Shown here: one piece after another, positions 51,161-61,311 of the stretch | Layout of the letters: every line of letters starts with the position of its first letter | Numbering within the stretch: position 1 is the stretch's first letter | Source: Holzapfeliella floricola DSM 23037 = JCM 16512 | GTDB lineage: Bacteria > Bacillota > Bacilli > Lactobacillales > Lactobacillaceae | DNA: 64,000 bases | Direction of reading: 5' to 3' | Assembly (NCBI RefSeq): GCF_001436605.1 | Contig: NZ_AYZL01000006.1 | Location: forward strand, 124,001 to 188,000 | Translations under genes and position numbers: made by a program | Notes under the pieces: model-generated | Database searches by the model: none | What the model saw: the letters and a program-made list of their open reading frames with translations, nothing else | Told to the model about the DNA's origin: nothing

Positions 51161-52231
51161 TTAGAAGTTTTGAATAATTTCTGGTGTGAGATGATTAATG
51201 ACTTTTTTAGCTAGTTCAAAACTATTTTGAAAATCTTCTAATGCGATGTATGAATGTGGCGTATGGGCATAACGAACGGGTACACTAATTACAATAGTTG
51301 GCGCGCCTTTATACCCCGCAATAACTGACCCATTTTGACCACCCCGAGTATCGGCATATTCTTGATGTGGAATATCGTATTTTTTAGCAACATCTAAAAC
51401 AAATTTTTGGAATCGAGGGTTGGTAATCATTGTTGAATCCATGTGACGAATCATTGGTCCACGTTTAATACCAGTTTGAATAGCATAGTCAGGAAAACAC
51501 GTATCGTTTGCAGGTGCACCTTCAAATACGATTGCTAAATCAGGTTGGACTTTTCTAACTGTGACTTGTGCACCACGAGCTCCGACTTCTTCTTGAGAAG
51601 CTAAAGCTCCCACAACATCAATAGGTAAAGTTTTATCTTTTAGATAATTCATTGTTTTAGCAAGTAAAGCTGTCCCAACACGATTATCAAAAGCTTTCCC
51701 GACTAGCGTCTTGTTGTAGTCGTTGTATTGTGTTTTGACATCAATTGTCACTGGTGCACCACGTTTGATTTTCAAGTCTTCAACTTCTTTAGCAGAAGTT
51801 GCCCCAACATCAATCGTTAGTTCATCTACTTTTGGTAAACGTGTTTTTTGTTCAGGTGTCATAAAGTGAGGTGGGATGCTTGAAATAACACCTGAAATAT
51901 ATTGACCGTCTTCATTTAAAATTCTAACTTTCGTAGATGAGAGTGTAATAGCTGTTTGCCCACCAATTAAAACAAATTCAATTAATCCATTAGGTCTGAT
52001 GTTTTTGACCACATAGCCAACCTCATCTGAATGAGCATCGATTTGTAAACGCAGTCTATCACCTTTATTTTGATTAGCTTTTACATAAACATTATTCATT
52101 GGATCTTTTGAAACTTCTCCAGATCCTGCAACTTCTTGTTGAAATAAATCTACAACTTCATCCTCAAAACCTGAAACCCCACTTGCATTGGTTAACTTGG
52201 TTAATAATTCAATATCTGATTGTGCTGTCAT
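51161..52231 (-). CDS. pepA: M42 family glutamyl/deblocking aminopeptidase
   Basis: 356 residues. Zinc-binding and active-site motifs: LQIDAHSDEVGYVVKNI (first His), KAFDNRVGTALLAKTMNY (bridging Asp), ASQEEVGARGAQVTVRK (catalytic Glu), AIVFEGAPAND and VPVRYAHTPHSYIAL with the last His. Typical of tetrahedral cytoplasmic M42 peptidases such as lactic PepA, which trims acidic N-terminal residues. The precise specificity is inferred. Monocistronic, ATG after ATGGAG. Confidence 0.88.
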   Translation of the reverse strand: MTAQSDIELLTKLTNASGVSGFEDEVVDLFQQEVAGSGEVSKDPMNNVYVKANQNKGDRLRLQIDAHSDEVGYVVKNIRPNGLIEFVLIGGQTAITLSSTKVRILNEDGQYISGVISSIPPHFMTPEQKTRLPKVDELTIDVGATSAKEVEDLKIKRGAPVTIDVKTQYNDYNKTLVGKAFDNRVGTALLAKTMNYLKDKTLPIDVVGALASQEEVGARGAQVTVRKVQPDLAIVFEGAPANDTCFPDYAIQTGIKRGPMIRHMDSTMITNPRFQKFVLDVAKKYDIPHQEYADTRGGQNGSVIAGYKGAPTIVISVPVRYAHTPHSYIALEDFQNSFELAKKVINHLTPEIIQNF

Positions 52232-52353
52232 AACTTGGCTCCATTTCTTAATAATATTTTAAGTAAACTATAGCACAGTTAATTTAAACTTTGAAAATAT
52301 TCTATAATAAGATTATGATGATAACAGAAATGAAACTTTAAGGAGGCTAGCTA

Positions 52354-53448
52354 GTGGCAAATTATTTAGATTATTTACGTTTTCGCGGAGACTTGTCCAT
52401 TAAGCAAGATCCTTTGAATCCTATCGACTCAGCTATTTTGAGTGCGCTAGTTTATCTTCCTTTAGATGATATTATGAAGTATCGTCAGTCTGTCCCCATT
52501 GGAGAAGTGGCGAGATTATTACTTGATAATCCTTTATATTGTGTTGATGATTTACCTGAAATCGAAAAAACATTGTTAGAACTACTTAGAAGAAGTCCGC
52601 GATTTAGTTCTGCACGAATCACCAATTGGGAAACAAAATTCAACTACAACCCTGCGATTCAATTCGCAGCAATGACTGTTTTGTTTGAGAACAAAACAGC
52701 TTATATTGTTTTTCGTGGAACAGATACAACTATGGTCGGTTGGAATGAAGACATGGTGATGAGTTATGCGCCGACCATCAATGGACAGTTTTTAGCCACG
52801 CTTTATTTAAAACAAATGTCAGCTAAATATCCCAAGCGTAAATTATTTGTAGCAGGTCACTCAAAAGGTGGCAACTTAGCTATTTTTGCAGCAACACATT
52901 TATCTATGAAAATTCAAGAACGAATTAGCTATGTTTATAATTTGGATGGTCCCGGATTTGAAAAAAACTTACTCCAAAATAAACGTTACAAAAACATCCA
53001 ACATAAGATATTAACATTTATTCCACAAGGTTCTATTTTTGGACGTATGCTAGACCACAATGAGCCTCATATTATTGTTAAGTCTAGTACCCGTAATTTG
53101 CTGGCCCAGCATGTGCCAGATACGTGGGATATTGGCCGAACAAACTTTATTGAAATGCCTGAGGTCACCAATGGTAGTATTTTTATTGATAAAACATTAC
53201 GTCGCTGGGTTGAAGAAGTTCCTCGTTCACGACGCAAATTATTATGGAAGGCTATCTTTGAAGCTTTTGAAAAAGCCGACATTACAGACCTTTCACAGCT
53301 GACAGATGGTAAAATTCAAAGTGCGATTAGCTTTACCAAAGCCTTTCGTGGTCTTGATCCTAAAACCAAAAAGTTAGCTATCAAAGTAGCTGTGCATTTA
53401 TTTCACAATGCACGACAAAATTTAGACATTATATTTCCTTTTCTGTAA
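52354..53448 (+). CDS. DUF2974/Mbeg1-like alpha/beta hydrolase
   Basis: 364 residues starting with GTG, 8 bases after AAGGAGG; no better ATG is present. N-terminal YLDYLRFRGDLSIKQDPLNPIDSAILSALVYLPLDDI is the DUF2974 signature, and FVAGHSKGGNLAIFAATHL has the nucleophile elbow (GHSKGG), similar to class-3 lipases. NLDGPGFEKNLL follows. The protein is soluble and of unknown function in relatives. It sits on the opposite strand from both flanking genes, convergent with dnaB. Confidence 0.82.
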   Translation: MANYLDYLRFRGDLSIKQDPLNPIDSAILSALVYLPLDDIMKYRQSVPIGEVARLLLDNPLYCVDDLPEIEKTLLELLRRSPRFSSARITNWETKFNYNPAIQFAAMTVLFENKTAYIVFRGTDTTMVGWNEDMVMSYAPTINGQFLATLYLKQMSAKYPKRKLFVAGHSKGGNLAIFAATHLSMKIQERISYVYNLDGPGFEKNLLQNKRYKNIQHKILTFIPQGSIFGRMLDHNEPHIIVKSSTRNLLAQHVPDTWDIGRTNFIEMPEVTNGSIFIDKTLRRWVEEVPRSRRKLLWKAIFEAFEKADITDLSQLTDGKIQSAISFTKAFRGLDPKTKKLAIKVAVHLFHNARQNLDIIFPFL

Positions 53449-53451
53449 AAC

Positions 53452-53483
53452 AAAAAAGACGCCTTAATAGAGGCGTCTTTTTT
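53452..53483. terminator. Bidirectional terminator
   Basis: AAAAAAGACGCCT / AGGCGTCTTTTTT between the DUF2974 gene and the convergent dnaB gene. Confidence 0.85.
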
Positions 53484-54843
53484 AGCTAGGTTCGTGTTGA
53501 TAATCAAGGTTTGAGAATCGGTTATGTGATTTAGTAAAGATTAGGTTAGCCGTTCCACGAGCACCACTTCTGTTCTTTTCAATAATCACTTCCACCACAC
53601 TGGTGTCTTGATTTTCTTGTTCTTCTTCGTCATCGCTATGATAGTAATCATCACGATATAAGAATGCGACGATATCGGCATCTTGTTCAATTGACCCTGA
53701 TTCACGAATATCAGATAGGATAGGGCGTTTATCTTGTCTTTGTTCCACTCCACGAGAAAGTTGTGATAGTGCAATAACCGGTACGTGCAATTCTTTCGCT
53801 AGTTTCTTAAGTTGTCTTGAAATTTCAGACACTTCTTGTTGGCGACTTTCTTTGCGGGTTCCTTCAATCAGTTGCAAGTAGTCAATTACCACAATCCCAA
53901 GATCCCCTTGTTCTTTTTGGAGACGTCTTGTTTTGGCACGAATTTCTGCCATTTTAATTCCCGGAGTATCGTCAATAAAAATATTAGTTTTATCAAGTGA
54001 CCCCGCAGCCACAACTAAGCGACGCCATTCTTCATCAGTTAAGTTACCGGTTCTTAAATGCTGGGCATCAATCAATCCTTCTGAACAAAGCATTCGGCTC
54101 ACTAGTTGTTCAGCTCCCATTTCAAGACTGAAAATCGCAACTGTTTTTTCAGTTTTGATTCCGATAGCTTGGCAAATATTCAAAGCAAAGGCAGTTTTAC
54201 CCACACCTGGACGAGCTGCTAAAATAATCAACTCGTCTTCATGAAATCCAGTTGTTAAATTATCTAAAGCTTTAAATCCGGTTCCAAGTCCTGTGATATT
54301 TTCTGCATTTTCAGGAATTGAATTAATCTGTGTTAAAGTCGTATCTAATACTTGATGAATCGTTTTAAACCCGTTTTGACCATTAGCTTGCGACACATTC
54401 AAGATTTTTCGTTCAGCATCATCTAAAATAGTTGTCACATCGGTGTCTTCTTCAAACGACTCAGAAATAATTGTTTGTGAGGCTGAAATCAAGCGTCTAA
54501 GTAGCGCTTTTCGCTGAACAATCTTAGCATAGTAAACAATATTAGCAGCTGTTGGAACAGCTTCAGCAAGCTCACTAATATATGAAACACCACCAATATC
54601 TTCTAATTGTTTTTGACGTTTTAGTTCGTCAGTCAAAGTCACTACATCTATCGCTTTATCTTGCGCATTTAATTCAATCATAGCTGCAAAAACAAGTTGA
54701 TTAGCATGACGATAAAAGTCTTCTGTAATAATTAATTCCGAAGCTTCAACAATCGCTTCTGGGTCTAAGAATATCGCCCCTAGAACAGATTTTTCTGCTT
54801 CTTCATCTCGCGGCATATTTTGTGCAATATATTGATTATCCAT
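53482..54843 (-). CDS. dnaB: Replicative DNA helicase DnaB (DnaC in Bacillus)
   Basis: 453 residues, full length. N-terminal DnaB-N domain (PRDEEAEKSVLGAIFLDPEAIVEASELI), linker, RecA-like core with Walker A AARPGVGKTAFALNIC, Walker B LGIVVIDYLQLIEG, sensor VIALSQLSRGVEQRQDKRPILSDIRESGSIEQDADIVAFLYRDDYY and C-terminal ENRSGARGT-like KNRSGARGTANLIF. It is the hexameric helicase of the replisome. No intein is present. It is 47 bases downstream of rplI. Confidence 0.97.
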   Translation of the reverse strand: MDNQYIAQNMPRDEEAEKSVLGAIFLDPEAIVEASELIITEDFYRHANQLVFAAMIELNAQDKAIDVVTLTDELKRQKQLEDIGGVSYISELAEAVPTAANIVYYAKIVQRKALLRRLISASQTIISESFEEDTDVTTILDDAERKILNVSQANGQNGFKTIHQVLDTTLTQINSIPENAENITGLGTGFKALDNLTTGFHEDELIILAARPGVGKTAFALNICQAIGIKTEKTVAIFSLEMGAEQLVSRMLCSEGLIDAQHLRTGNLTDEEWRRLVVAAGSLDKTNIFIDDTPGIKMAEIRAKTRRLQKEQGDLGIVVIDYLQLIEGTRKESRQQEVSEISRQLKKLAKELHVPVIALSQLSRGVEQRQDKRPILSDIRESGSIEQDADIVAFLYRDDYYHSDDEEEQENQDTSVVEVIIEKNRSGARGTANLIFTKSHNRFSNLDYQHEPS

Positions 54844-54866
54844 AATTCACCTTCTCTGTATAACTA

Positions 54867-54891
54867 AATAAAAAGCCACTCACGTGACTTT
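54867..54891 (-). terminator. Weak hairpin after rplI
   Basis: Minus strand AAAAGTCAC GTGA GTGGCTTTT: imperfect stem with T run directly after the rplI stop. It may attenuate read-through into dnaB. Confidence 0.4.
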
Positions 54892-55343
54892 TATTCAGCA
54901 ACAACATGTACTCTAATTTTACCTTCAACGCCTGTAAATAATTTAACAGGAACATTTGTATAACCCAATGTACGAATTGGATTTGATAATTCAATTTTTC
55001 GTTTGTCTAATTTGACTTTAAACTGTTGTTCTAATGCTTTGGCAATTTGTTTGCTTGGTACTGAACCAAACAAGCGACTATCTTCACCCGACTTAGCTTT
55101 GATTTCAACAACCGTTTTATCTTCTTCAAGAAAAGCTTTTAATTTTAGTGCTTCTTCTTTTTCTTCTTGGTAAGCTTTTGCTTCAGCATTTTTTTTACCT
55201 TTCAAAGCACTAACTGCTGTTGGTGTTGCTTCTTTTGCTTTGTTATTTTTAATTAAAAAGTTTTGTGCATAGCCGTTGGGAACTTCTTTGATTTCTCCAC
55301 GTTTTCCTTTACCACGTACATCTTCTAAAAATATAACTTTCAT
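54891..55343 (-). CDS. rplI: 50S ribosomal protein L9
   Basis: 150 residues, standard. [40 protein letters not shown] is the L9 signature at the N-terminus; a long helix links to the C-terminal domain ([37 protein letters not shown]). Located 15 bases after gdpP, the usual order. Confidence 0.97.
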   Translation of the reverse strand: MKVIFLEDVRGKGKRGEIKEVPNGYAQNFLIKNNKAKEATPTAVSALKGKKNAEAKAYQEEKEEALKLKAFLEEDKTVVEIKAKSGEDSRLFGSVPSKQIAKALEQQFKVKLDKRKIELSNPIRTLGYTNVPVKLFTGVEGKIRVHVVAE

Positions 55344-55358
55344 ACTGATAGTCCTCCC

Positions 55359-57389
55359 TTATTCTTGTTCTTCTGGTTCTTCTTCTGCTTGATAAGAGTC
55401 GATAGCTTTTATTAGTTGTTCACTTGAAACATCAATGGTTTCATCTTTGAGCTGAGTAGCCGCATTTGATAAATGACCACCACCACCTAATTTTTCCATA
55501 ATCACTTGAACATTGACTTTACCAACAGAACGAGCAGAAATACCAATTGTATTTTTATCACGTCTAGTGATAATAAAAGCAGCTTCGATGTTATCTAAAG
55601 ATAAACTCATATCGACAGCCTGAGCAGCAACGATTGGATCATATATTTGATCGTCTTCACCTTTTAATAATGCCATACCTGGCTTTATAATTTCAATTGT
55701 TGAAATCAAATGATTACGATTAATAAACTGATTCAAATCCTCTTTCAATAAATCTTGAATTAATTTATTGTCAGCTCCAACCGATCTAAGATAACTAGCT
55801 GCATCAAATGTCCGTGTTCCTGTTCTAAGTGAAAATGACTTAGTATCAACGATGATTCCTGCAAGCATCGCAGAAGCTTCAATCTTGGTAATATTATCAG
55901 CTTTTTTAGGTTGATATTCAAGCATTTCTGTCACTAATTCACAAGTTGATGAAGCATACGGTTCAATATAGACAAGCATTGGATTTTCTGGAAACTCTTC
56001 TCCACGACGATGGTGATCTATAACCACAGTTGAATTTTCGAGTTTTTGATACAATTCTTGGCTTTCTGACATTGATGGTTTTGAGTGATCGACCATAACT
56101 AACAATGATTTTTCATCAGCCATGCTCAAAGCTTGTTGTGGTGTGACAAATCTCTCTGCATTTTCTTCTTTATCTAAAAATAGATCGTACAAACGTTTAA
56201 CGTCATAATTAAGTTTTGTATTATCCAATACCACGTAAGCTTTTTTATTGTTCATTTTTGCAATTCGACTAATTCCAAGTGCCGCACCAATAGCATCCAT
56301 ATCCGGATGTCTATGACCCATTACAAATATTTCATCTCGGTCTTTAATTGTATCTCTAAGAGCTTGGCTAACCATTCTAGCTCGCACACGAGTACGCTTT
56401 TCCATAGGATTTGATTTTCCACCATAAAAACGAGCAGAGTCAGTTTGATTCTTAATGACAACTTGGTCACCACCACGGCCTAGTGCAAGATCAAGATTAC
56501 GTTGTGCAAGTGTTGCTAGTTCATTTAAGTCATCAACACCGTAAGCAAATCCAATACTCAAAGTGATTGGATAATTTTGTTTGGAGGTTTCCTCCCGTAT
56601 TTTATCAAGTACCATAAATCGATCACGCTCAGCATCATTTAATTTATCAAAATGTGCCAAAATTAAAAAGTGATCATCATCTACACGCTTCAAGTACATT
56701 TGATACTGACTAGCCCAAGAAGTTAATGTGTGCGTAATGTAATTATTTAAAGATGAAATGGTTTGATCATCCATACTTTGTGACAATTCATCATAGTTGT
56801 CTAAGAACAATTGTCCCACTGTCATTTTTTCTGATAAGTAACGCTGTTCAATCGCTGCATATCGCGTAACGTCAAGTAAGTATAATACACCTAAATCATC
56901 TTGAATGCTCATTTCAAACTGACGCTTACCCCAGGTTACAACCTGATTTTCAATAGTTTGACTATCGAGAGATTTTTCTACTAATGTAGATAAGTCATAA
57001 TCAACAGCTGAAATTTTTTTGCCAATAACTTCTTTATTCCCAAAGTATAGCTGTAAATAGGGATTTACCCACTGAATTTGTTTTTTTTCATCATAAAGTA
57101 AAATTCCTATTGGCATTTTAATTAATGCCTCTTGTTCTCCTCTTTTTATTCGGTAACTTAGATTTGAGACAAAATTAGTAGTATTTTCTGATAAAATCAT
57201 CGTGCCATAAATAAAACTGACAACTAGTAATAAAAAGATGATGAAGATTATCATACCGAAAAATAAGTTTAAGGCTAGGCCAATAAGTGCGCCAATAATA
57301 CATAATGCAAATATCATAGTTGTAGCAATTACCAGACGTATATCTCTTAAAAATGTCGGTATCTCTATTTTTTGTAGTAGTTTTTTCAT
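55359..57389 (-). CDS. gdpP: Cyclic-di-AMP phosphodiesterase GdpP
   Basis: 676 residues. Two N-terminal membrane helices (~15-60), a PAS-like domain (~85-150), a degenerate GGDEF domain (~175-300), and the catalytic DHH domain (GHRHPDMDAIGAALGISRIA, MVDHSKPSM, VVIDHHRRGEEFPENP) and DHHA1 with GGGGHLSNAATQL. It hydrolyses c-di-AMP, which affects wall stress and potassium. It is followed by rplI; the order rpsR-gdpP-rplI is normal for Firmicutes. Confidence 0.95.
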   Translation of the reverse strand: MKKLLQKIEIPTFLRDIRLVIATTMIFALCIIGALIGLALNLFFGMIIFIIFLLLVVSFIYGTMILSENTTNFVSNLSYRIKRGEQEALIKMPIGILLYDEKKQIQWVNPYLQLYFGNKEVIGKKISAVDYDLSTLVEKSLDSQTIENQVVTWGKRQFEMSIQDDLGVLYLLDVTRYAAIEQRYLSEKMTVGQLFLDNYDELSQSMDDQTISSLNNYITHTLTSWASQYQMYLKRVDDDHFLILAHFDKLNDAERDRFMVLDKIREETSKQNYPITLSIGFAYGVDDLNELATLAQRNLDLALGRGGDQVVIKNQTDSARFYGGKSNPMEKRTRVRARMVSQALRDTIKDRDEIFVMGHRHPDMDAIGAALGISRIAKMNNKKAYVVLDNTKLNYDVKRLYDLFLDKEENAERFVTPQQALSMADEKSLLVMVDHSKPSMSESQELYQKLENSTVVIDHHRRGEEFPENPMLVYIEPYASSTCELVTEMLEYQPKKADNITKIEASAMLAGIIVDTKSFSLRTGTRTFDAASYLRSVGADNKLIQDLLKEDLNQFINRNHLISTIEIIKPGMALLKGEDDQIYDPIVAAQAVDMSLSLDNIEAAFIITRRDKNTIGISARSVGKVNVQVIMEKLGGGGHLSNAATQLKDETIDVSSEQLIKAIDSYQAEEEPEEQE

Positions 57390-57504
57390 AAAGTATCCCC
57401 AAACGATATTTCAATTTAAAATTATTTTAATTAATATCTATGCCTATTCTATCATAAAAGTCAAAAATGGGTTGTTAGCCTCAATTATAAGCAAATAGAT
57501 AAAA

Positions 57505-57540
57505 ATAAAAAGCCTTGCAGAATGTGCAAAGCTTTTTATT
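57505..57540 (-). terminator. Terminator after rpsR
   Basis: Imperfect stem AAAAAGCCTTGCA / TGTGCAAAGCTTTTT with T run on the minus strand. Confidence 0.65.
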
Positions 57541-57560
57541 TTTATCTATTAGGAAACATG

Positions 57561-57797
57561 TTAGTCTTCGACTACGAATGGTAATAGTCCCATAATACGT
57601 GAACGTTTTACGGCAATAGTCAACTTACGTTGGTTTTTTGCACTTGTACCCGTCACACGGCGTGGTAAAATTTTACCTCTTTCTGAGATAAAACGTTTCA
57701 ACAAGTCTGTATCCTTGTAATCAATGTATTCAATGTGGTTAGCCGCGATAAAATCAACTTTACGACGACGTCTTCCACCTCTTCTTTGTTGAGCCAT
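57561..57797 (-). CDS. rpsR: 30S ribosomal protein S18
   Basis: 78 residues with the canonical S18 core ([52 protein letters not shown]). ATG after GGAGG. It follows ssb after 20 bases. Confidence 0.97.
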   Translation of the reverse strand: MAQQRRGGRRRRKVDFIAANHIEYIDYKDTDLLKRFISERGKILPRRVTGTSAKNQRKLTIAVKRSRIMGLLPFVVED

Positions 57798-57817
57798 GAG
57801 TGTTTCCCTCCTTTTAC

Positions 57818-58324
57818 TTAAAATGGTAAATCGTCATCTGAAATATCAATTGTATTTCCTGAATCTGCAAAAGGATCCGTAAATGATTGATTATCATTAT
57901 GAGTTTGATTTTGTGTATTACTTTGTGATGAATAGTTAGAAGTTTGTTGGGATTGGTTTTGGTTAAAACCGCCTCCACCTTCTCTTCTTCTAGCATCAGC
58001 TTGAGATTTTGATTCAAGCAGTGAAAAATTATCAATAACTACTTCGGTCACGAATACTCGTTGACCTTCAGCATTATCGTAAGATCTCGTTTGCAGACGT
58101 CCTTCAACAGCTACAAGTGAACCTTTATCCGTGAAATTAACAAAGTTTTCAGCAGCTTTACGCCAAATTACACAATTTACAAAGTCGGCTTGACGCTCAC
58201 CTTGAGCATTTGTAAACTGGCGATTAACTGCCATCGTAAATGAAGCAACAGAAGTGCCACTTCCTGTACTACGTAACTCTGGATCACGTGTTAAACGTCC
58301 TACAAGAACTACTCGATTTATCAT
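57818..58324 (-). CDS. ssb: Single-stranded DNA-binding protein
   Basis: 168 residues. OB fold at residues 1-110 ([72 protein letters not shown]), a Gln/Asn-rich linker, and the acidic C-terminal tip DISDDDLPF that binds replication partners. Between rpsF and rpsR as usual. Confidence 0.97.
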   Translation of the reverse strand: MINRVVLVGRLTRDPELRSTGSGTSVASFTMAVNRQFTNAQGERQADFVNCVIWRKAAENFVNFTDKGSLVAVEGRLQTRSYDNAEGQRVFVTEVVIDNFSLLESKSQADARRREGGGGFNQNQSQQTSNYSSQSNTQNQTHNDNQSFTDPFADSGNTIDISDDDLPF

Positions 58325-58353
58325 AATTTCTCACCCCTTAAAGTCTCAGTTAA

Positions 58354-58650
58354 TTAAGCTTCGATTTTTACTGTCATTGAACGTAAAATCGCTGAATCGA
58401 TTTTTGCAAGACGGTCAAATTCGTTAATTGCATCTGCATTTTCTGCATTTACAACGACAATGTGGTAAGTACCTTCACGATACTTGTTCATTTCGTATGC
58501 AAAACGTTTTTTGCCCCAGTCTTTGGATTCAACAACTTCTGAACCGTTTTGGTTTAAAACGTTGTCGTAACGTTCAACAAGCGCTTGTTTACTTTCTTCA
58601 TCAACATCTGGTTTGATGATGTAAGTTACTTCGTATTTTGTTGTTGCCAT
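58354..58650 (-). CDS. rpsF: 30S ribosomal protein S6
   Basis: 98 residues from the ATG at 58650 ([17 protein letters not shown]), chosen because AAGGAGG lies 9 bases upstream; a GTG three codons earlier lies inside that ribosome site. S6 features: [38 protein letters not shown]. First gene of rpsF-ssb-rpsR. Confidence 0.96.
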   Translation of the reverse strand: MATTKYEVTYIIKPDVDEESKQALVERYDNVLNQNGSEVVESKDWGKKRFAYEMNKYREGTYHIVVVNAENADAINEFDRLAKIDSAILRSMTVKIEA

Positions 58651-58664
58651 GACTGTCACCTCCT

Positions 58665-58763
58665 TATGGTCTATGGCTCCCGATATTTGTGATCAAGAAC
58701 AAGGAGTAAACTGAATTACTTCAGCCGGTAATAAATACCGATTACTCACGAGCATTAATTCTA
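58665..58763 (-). promoter_or_regulatory. Promoter and 5' leader of the rpsF operon
   Basis: Extended -10 TGATAGAAT on the minus strand (TAGAAT at 58758-58763) with no strong -35. The ~90-nt leader contains GGTATTTATTACC and GGCTGAAGTAATTC ... CGGGAGCC segments. Many Firmicutes regulate this operon by S6:S18 binding to the leader, but I cannot prove the fold here. Confidence 0.4.
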
Positions 58764-58813
58764 TCACAATATTGTTTTATTTTCTAGTTAATTATTAGCT
58801 TATTTAGTTATCT

Positions 58814-61297
58814 TTAGTTACTCAAATTATCAGCATTTGCATCAATTTCAGTAGATTCTTCTTCAATTTCACTTTCTGGAACGGTTGTCAAAGTCGCCAC
58901 TTTTGAGTTTTCACTCACTTTAATCAAGCGTACACCTAGAGCTGCACGACCCGTTTCTGAAACATTAGCAACTTTAAAACGAATTAAAACACCCTCATCA
59001 GTAATTAGCATAATATCTTCATGACCATTTACTACACGTATTCCGGCAAGCGGACCATTCTTTTCAGTCACATTAACAGTTTTTATACCTTTACCACCAC
59101 GGCCCTTAATTGGATAATGAGTCGCTTTAGTTTGTTTACCATAACCTTTTTCAGAAATAACTAAAACATTTGAATCGGGTGTGATTATATCTGATCCAAT
59201 AACTGCATCACCTTCACGTAAACGAATACCACGAACACCAGCAGCAGTTCTGCCCATCGAACGAATTGCTTCTTCGCTGAAAGTAACCGCATAACCCTTG
59301 TGCGTTCCAATGAAAATAGTTTGTTGACCATCTGTTAGTAAAACGTTATTCAACTCGTCATCCTCTTTAAGCGTGATTGAGCGAATACCTTTACTTCTAA
59401 TGTTTTTAAAATCACTAATTGGCGTGCGTTTAACTGTTCCGTTTTTCGTAATAAAGAATAGGAATTGGTCAACTTTTGATTCTTCAACACTAATAACAGT
59501 TTGTACTTTTTCATCTGAATCAATACCCAGCAAGTTAATAATTGGAATTCCCTTAGCTGCGCGTCCAAATTCTGGAATTTCATACCCTTTAGCACGATAA
59601 ACTTTACCTGTGTTAGTAAAGAATAAGACAACATCATGTGTTGAGGTAAAAATTAGTTTTTCGATAAAGTCATCTTTATGAACACCCATACCTTTAATTC
59701 CTCGACCACCACGATGCTGAACTTTAAACTCATCAGCTGGTAGGCGCTTAATATAACCGTTATGAGTTAGGGTTAGTAAGACGTCTTCACGCTCAATCAA
59801 GTCTTCATCTTCGATACTTAGTACTTCACCAACCATTAGTTCAGTACGTCTTTGGTCACCAAATTTATCTTGGATATCTAATAACTCTTGATAAATGATT
59901 TCGTTAATGCGTTCTTGATTGCTCAAAATTGCTTCATAGTCAGCGATTTTTTCTTTAAGCTGGCGATATTCTTTTTCGATTTTATCGCGTTCAAGACCTG
60001 TCAAACGAACCAGACGCATATCCAAAATAGCCTGTGCTTGCTTATTAGATAATTGATAATCATCCATCAATTGATTTTTAGCAATTTCAGAAGTACTTGA
60101 TTTACGAATAATTGAAATAATCGCATCAATGTGATCTAACGCAATCTGCAAACCCTCAACAATATGCAAACGTTTTTGTGCACGTGTTAATTCAAACTGC
60201 GTACGACGACGAATGATATCTTCTTGATGTTTCAAGTAGTAACTTAACATTTGTTTTAGATTTAACAAGCGAGGAACACCATCGACAATAGAAACCATGT
60301 TAAATCCAAATGAGGTTTGAAGAGAGGTTAATTTGTAAAGGTTATTCAAAATCACGTTTGCACTAGCATCACGACGAACGTCAATCACGATACGCATACC
60401 TTCACGGTCGGATTCATCGTTTAAATCGACAATCCCTTCAATTCGCTTATCACGAGCTAATTCAGCAATTCTTTCAACCAGTTTCGCTTTGTTAACCATG
60501 TAAGGTAATTCAGTTACAATAATGCGTTCTTTGCCTTTTTTATCAACTTGAATATCAGTTTTGGCACGCAATGTAATTGTGCCTTTTCCTGTCTCATAAG
60601 CTTTTTTAATACCAGATTTCCCGATAACTAACCCACCAGTTGGGAAGTCTGGTCCTTTGATAGCTTCCATTAGTTCCAAAATGCTAATATCTGGATTTTT
60701 CATTAATAAATGCAAACCACTGATAACTTCATTCAAGTTATGTGGTGGGATATTAGTGGTCATCCCAACAGCAATACCTGTTGCACCGTTCACTAATAAG
60801 TTAGGAAAACGTGCAGGTAACACATCAGGTTCGCGTTCTGAACCATCATAGTTGTCAGAATAGTCAATCGTATCTTTGTTAATATCGCGTAGCATTTCAA
60901 GCGCCATTTTGCTCATACGTGCTTCGGTATAACGCATCGCAGCAGCACCATCACCATCGACAGAACCAAAGTTACCGTGACCATCAACTAGCATATAACG
61001 GTAACTAAAATCTTGTGCCATTCTAACCATTGATTGATAAATCGCACTATCACCGTGAGGGTGATATTTACCCATAACGTCCCCAACAATACGTGCGGAT
61101 TTTTTATAGGGTTTATCAGGTGTAACCCCTAGTTCATGCATACCGTATAAGATACGGCGGTGAACAGGTTTCATACCATCACGTACATCAGGCAATGCAC
61201 GAGCAACAATAACGCTAATTGCGTAATCCAAGAATGAGGATTGCATGGTTTCCGATAAATTAACATTCGTTATTCGTCTATCATTTGTATTATCCAT
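58814..61297 (-). CDS. gyrA: DNA gyrase subunit A
   Basis: 827 residues, full length. QRDR region [19 protein letters not shown], catalytic Tyr in MRYTEARMS, GyrA-box-like QRRTEL and six-bladed C-terminal beta-pinwheel with [12 protein letters not shown] repeats. The residue after IY is Gln (codon CAA), whereas most Gram-positive GyrA proteins have Glu at this position (E. coli Asp87). Together with GyrB it introduces negative supercoils. 15 bases downstream of gyrB. Confidence 0.97.
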   Translation of the reverse strand: MDNTNDRRITNVNLSETMQSSFLDYAISVIVARALPDVRDGMKPVHRRILYGMHELGVTPDKPYKKSARIVGDVMGKYHPHGDSAIYQSMVRMAQDFSYRYMLVDGHGNFGSVDGDGAAAMRYTEARMSKMALEMLRDINKDTIDYSDNYDGSEREPDVLPARFPNLLVNGATGIAVGMTTNIPPHNLNEVISGLHLLMKNPDISILELMEAIKGPDFPTGGLVIGKSGIKKAYETGKGTITLRAKTDIQVDKKGKERIIVTELPYMVNKAKLVERIAELARDKRIEGIVDLNDESDREGMRIVIDVRRDASANVILNNLYKLTSLQTSFGFNMVSIVDGVPRLLNLKQMLSYYLKHQEDIIRRRTQFELTRAQKRLHIVEGLQIALDHIDAIISIIRKSSTSEIAKNQLMDDYQLSNKQAQAILDMRLVRLTGLERDKIEKEYRQLKEKIADYEAILSNQERINEIIYQELLDIQDKFGDQRRTELMVGEVLSIEDEDLIEREDVLLTLTHNGYIKRLPADEFKVQHRGGRGIKGMGVHKDDFIEKLIFTSTHDVVLFFTNTGKVYRAKGYEIPEFGRAAKGIPIINLLGIDSDEKVQTVISVEESKVDQFLFFITKNGTVKRTPISDFKNIRSKGIRSITLKEDDELNNVLLTDGQQTIFIGTHKGYAVTFSEEAIRSMGRTAAGVRGIRLREGDAVIGSDIITPDSNVLVISEKGYGKQTKATHYPIKGRGGKGIKTVNVTEKNGPLAGIRVVNGHEDIMLITDEGVLIRFKVANVSETGRAALGVRLIKVSENSKVATLTTVPESEIEEESTEIDANADNLSN

Positions 61298-61311
61298 TTT
61301 TGACCTCCTGA

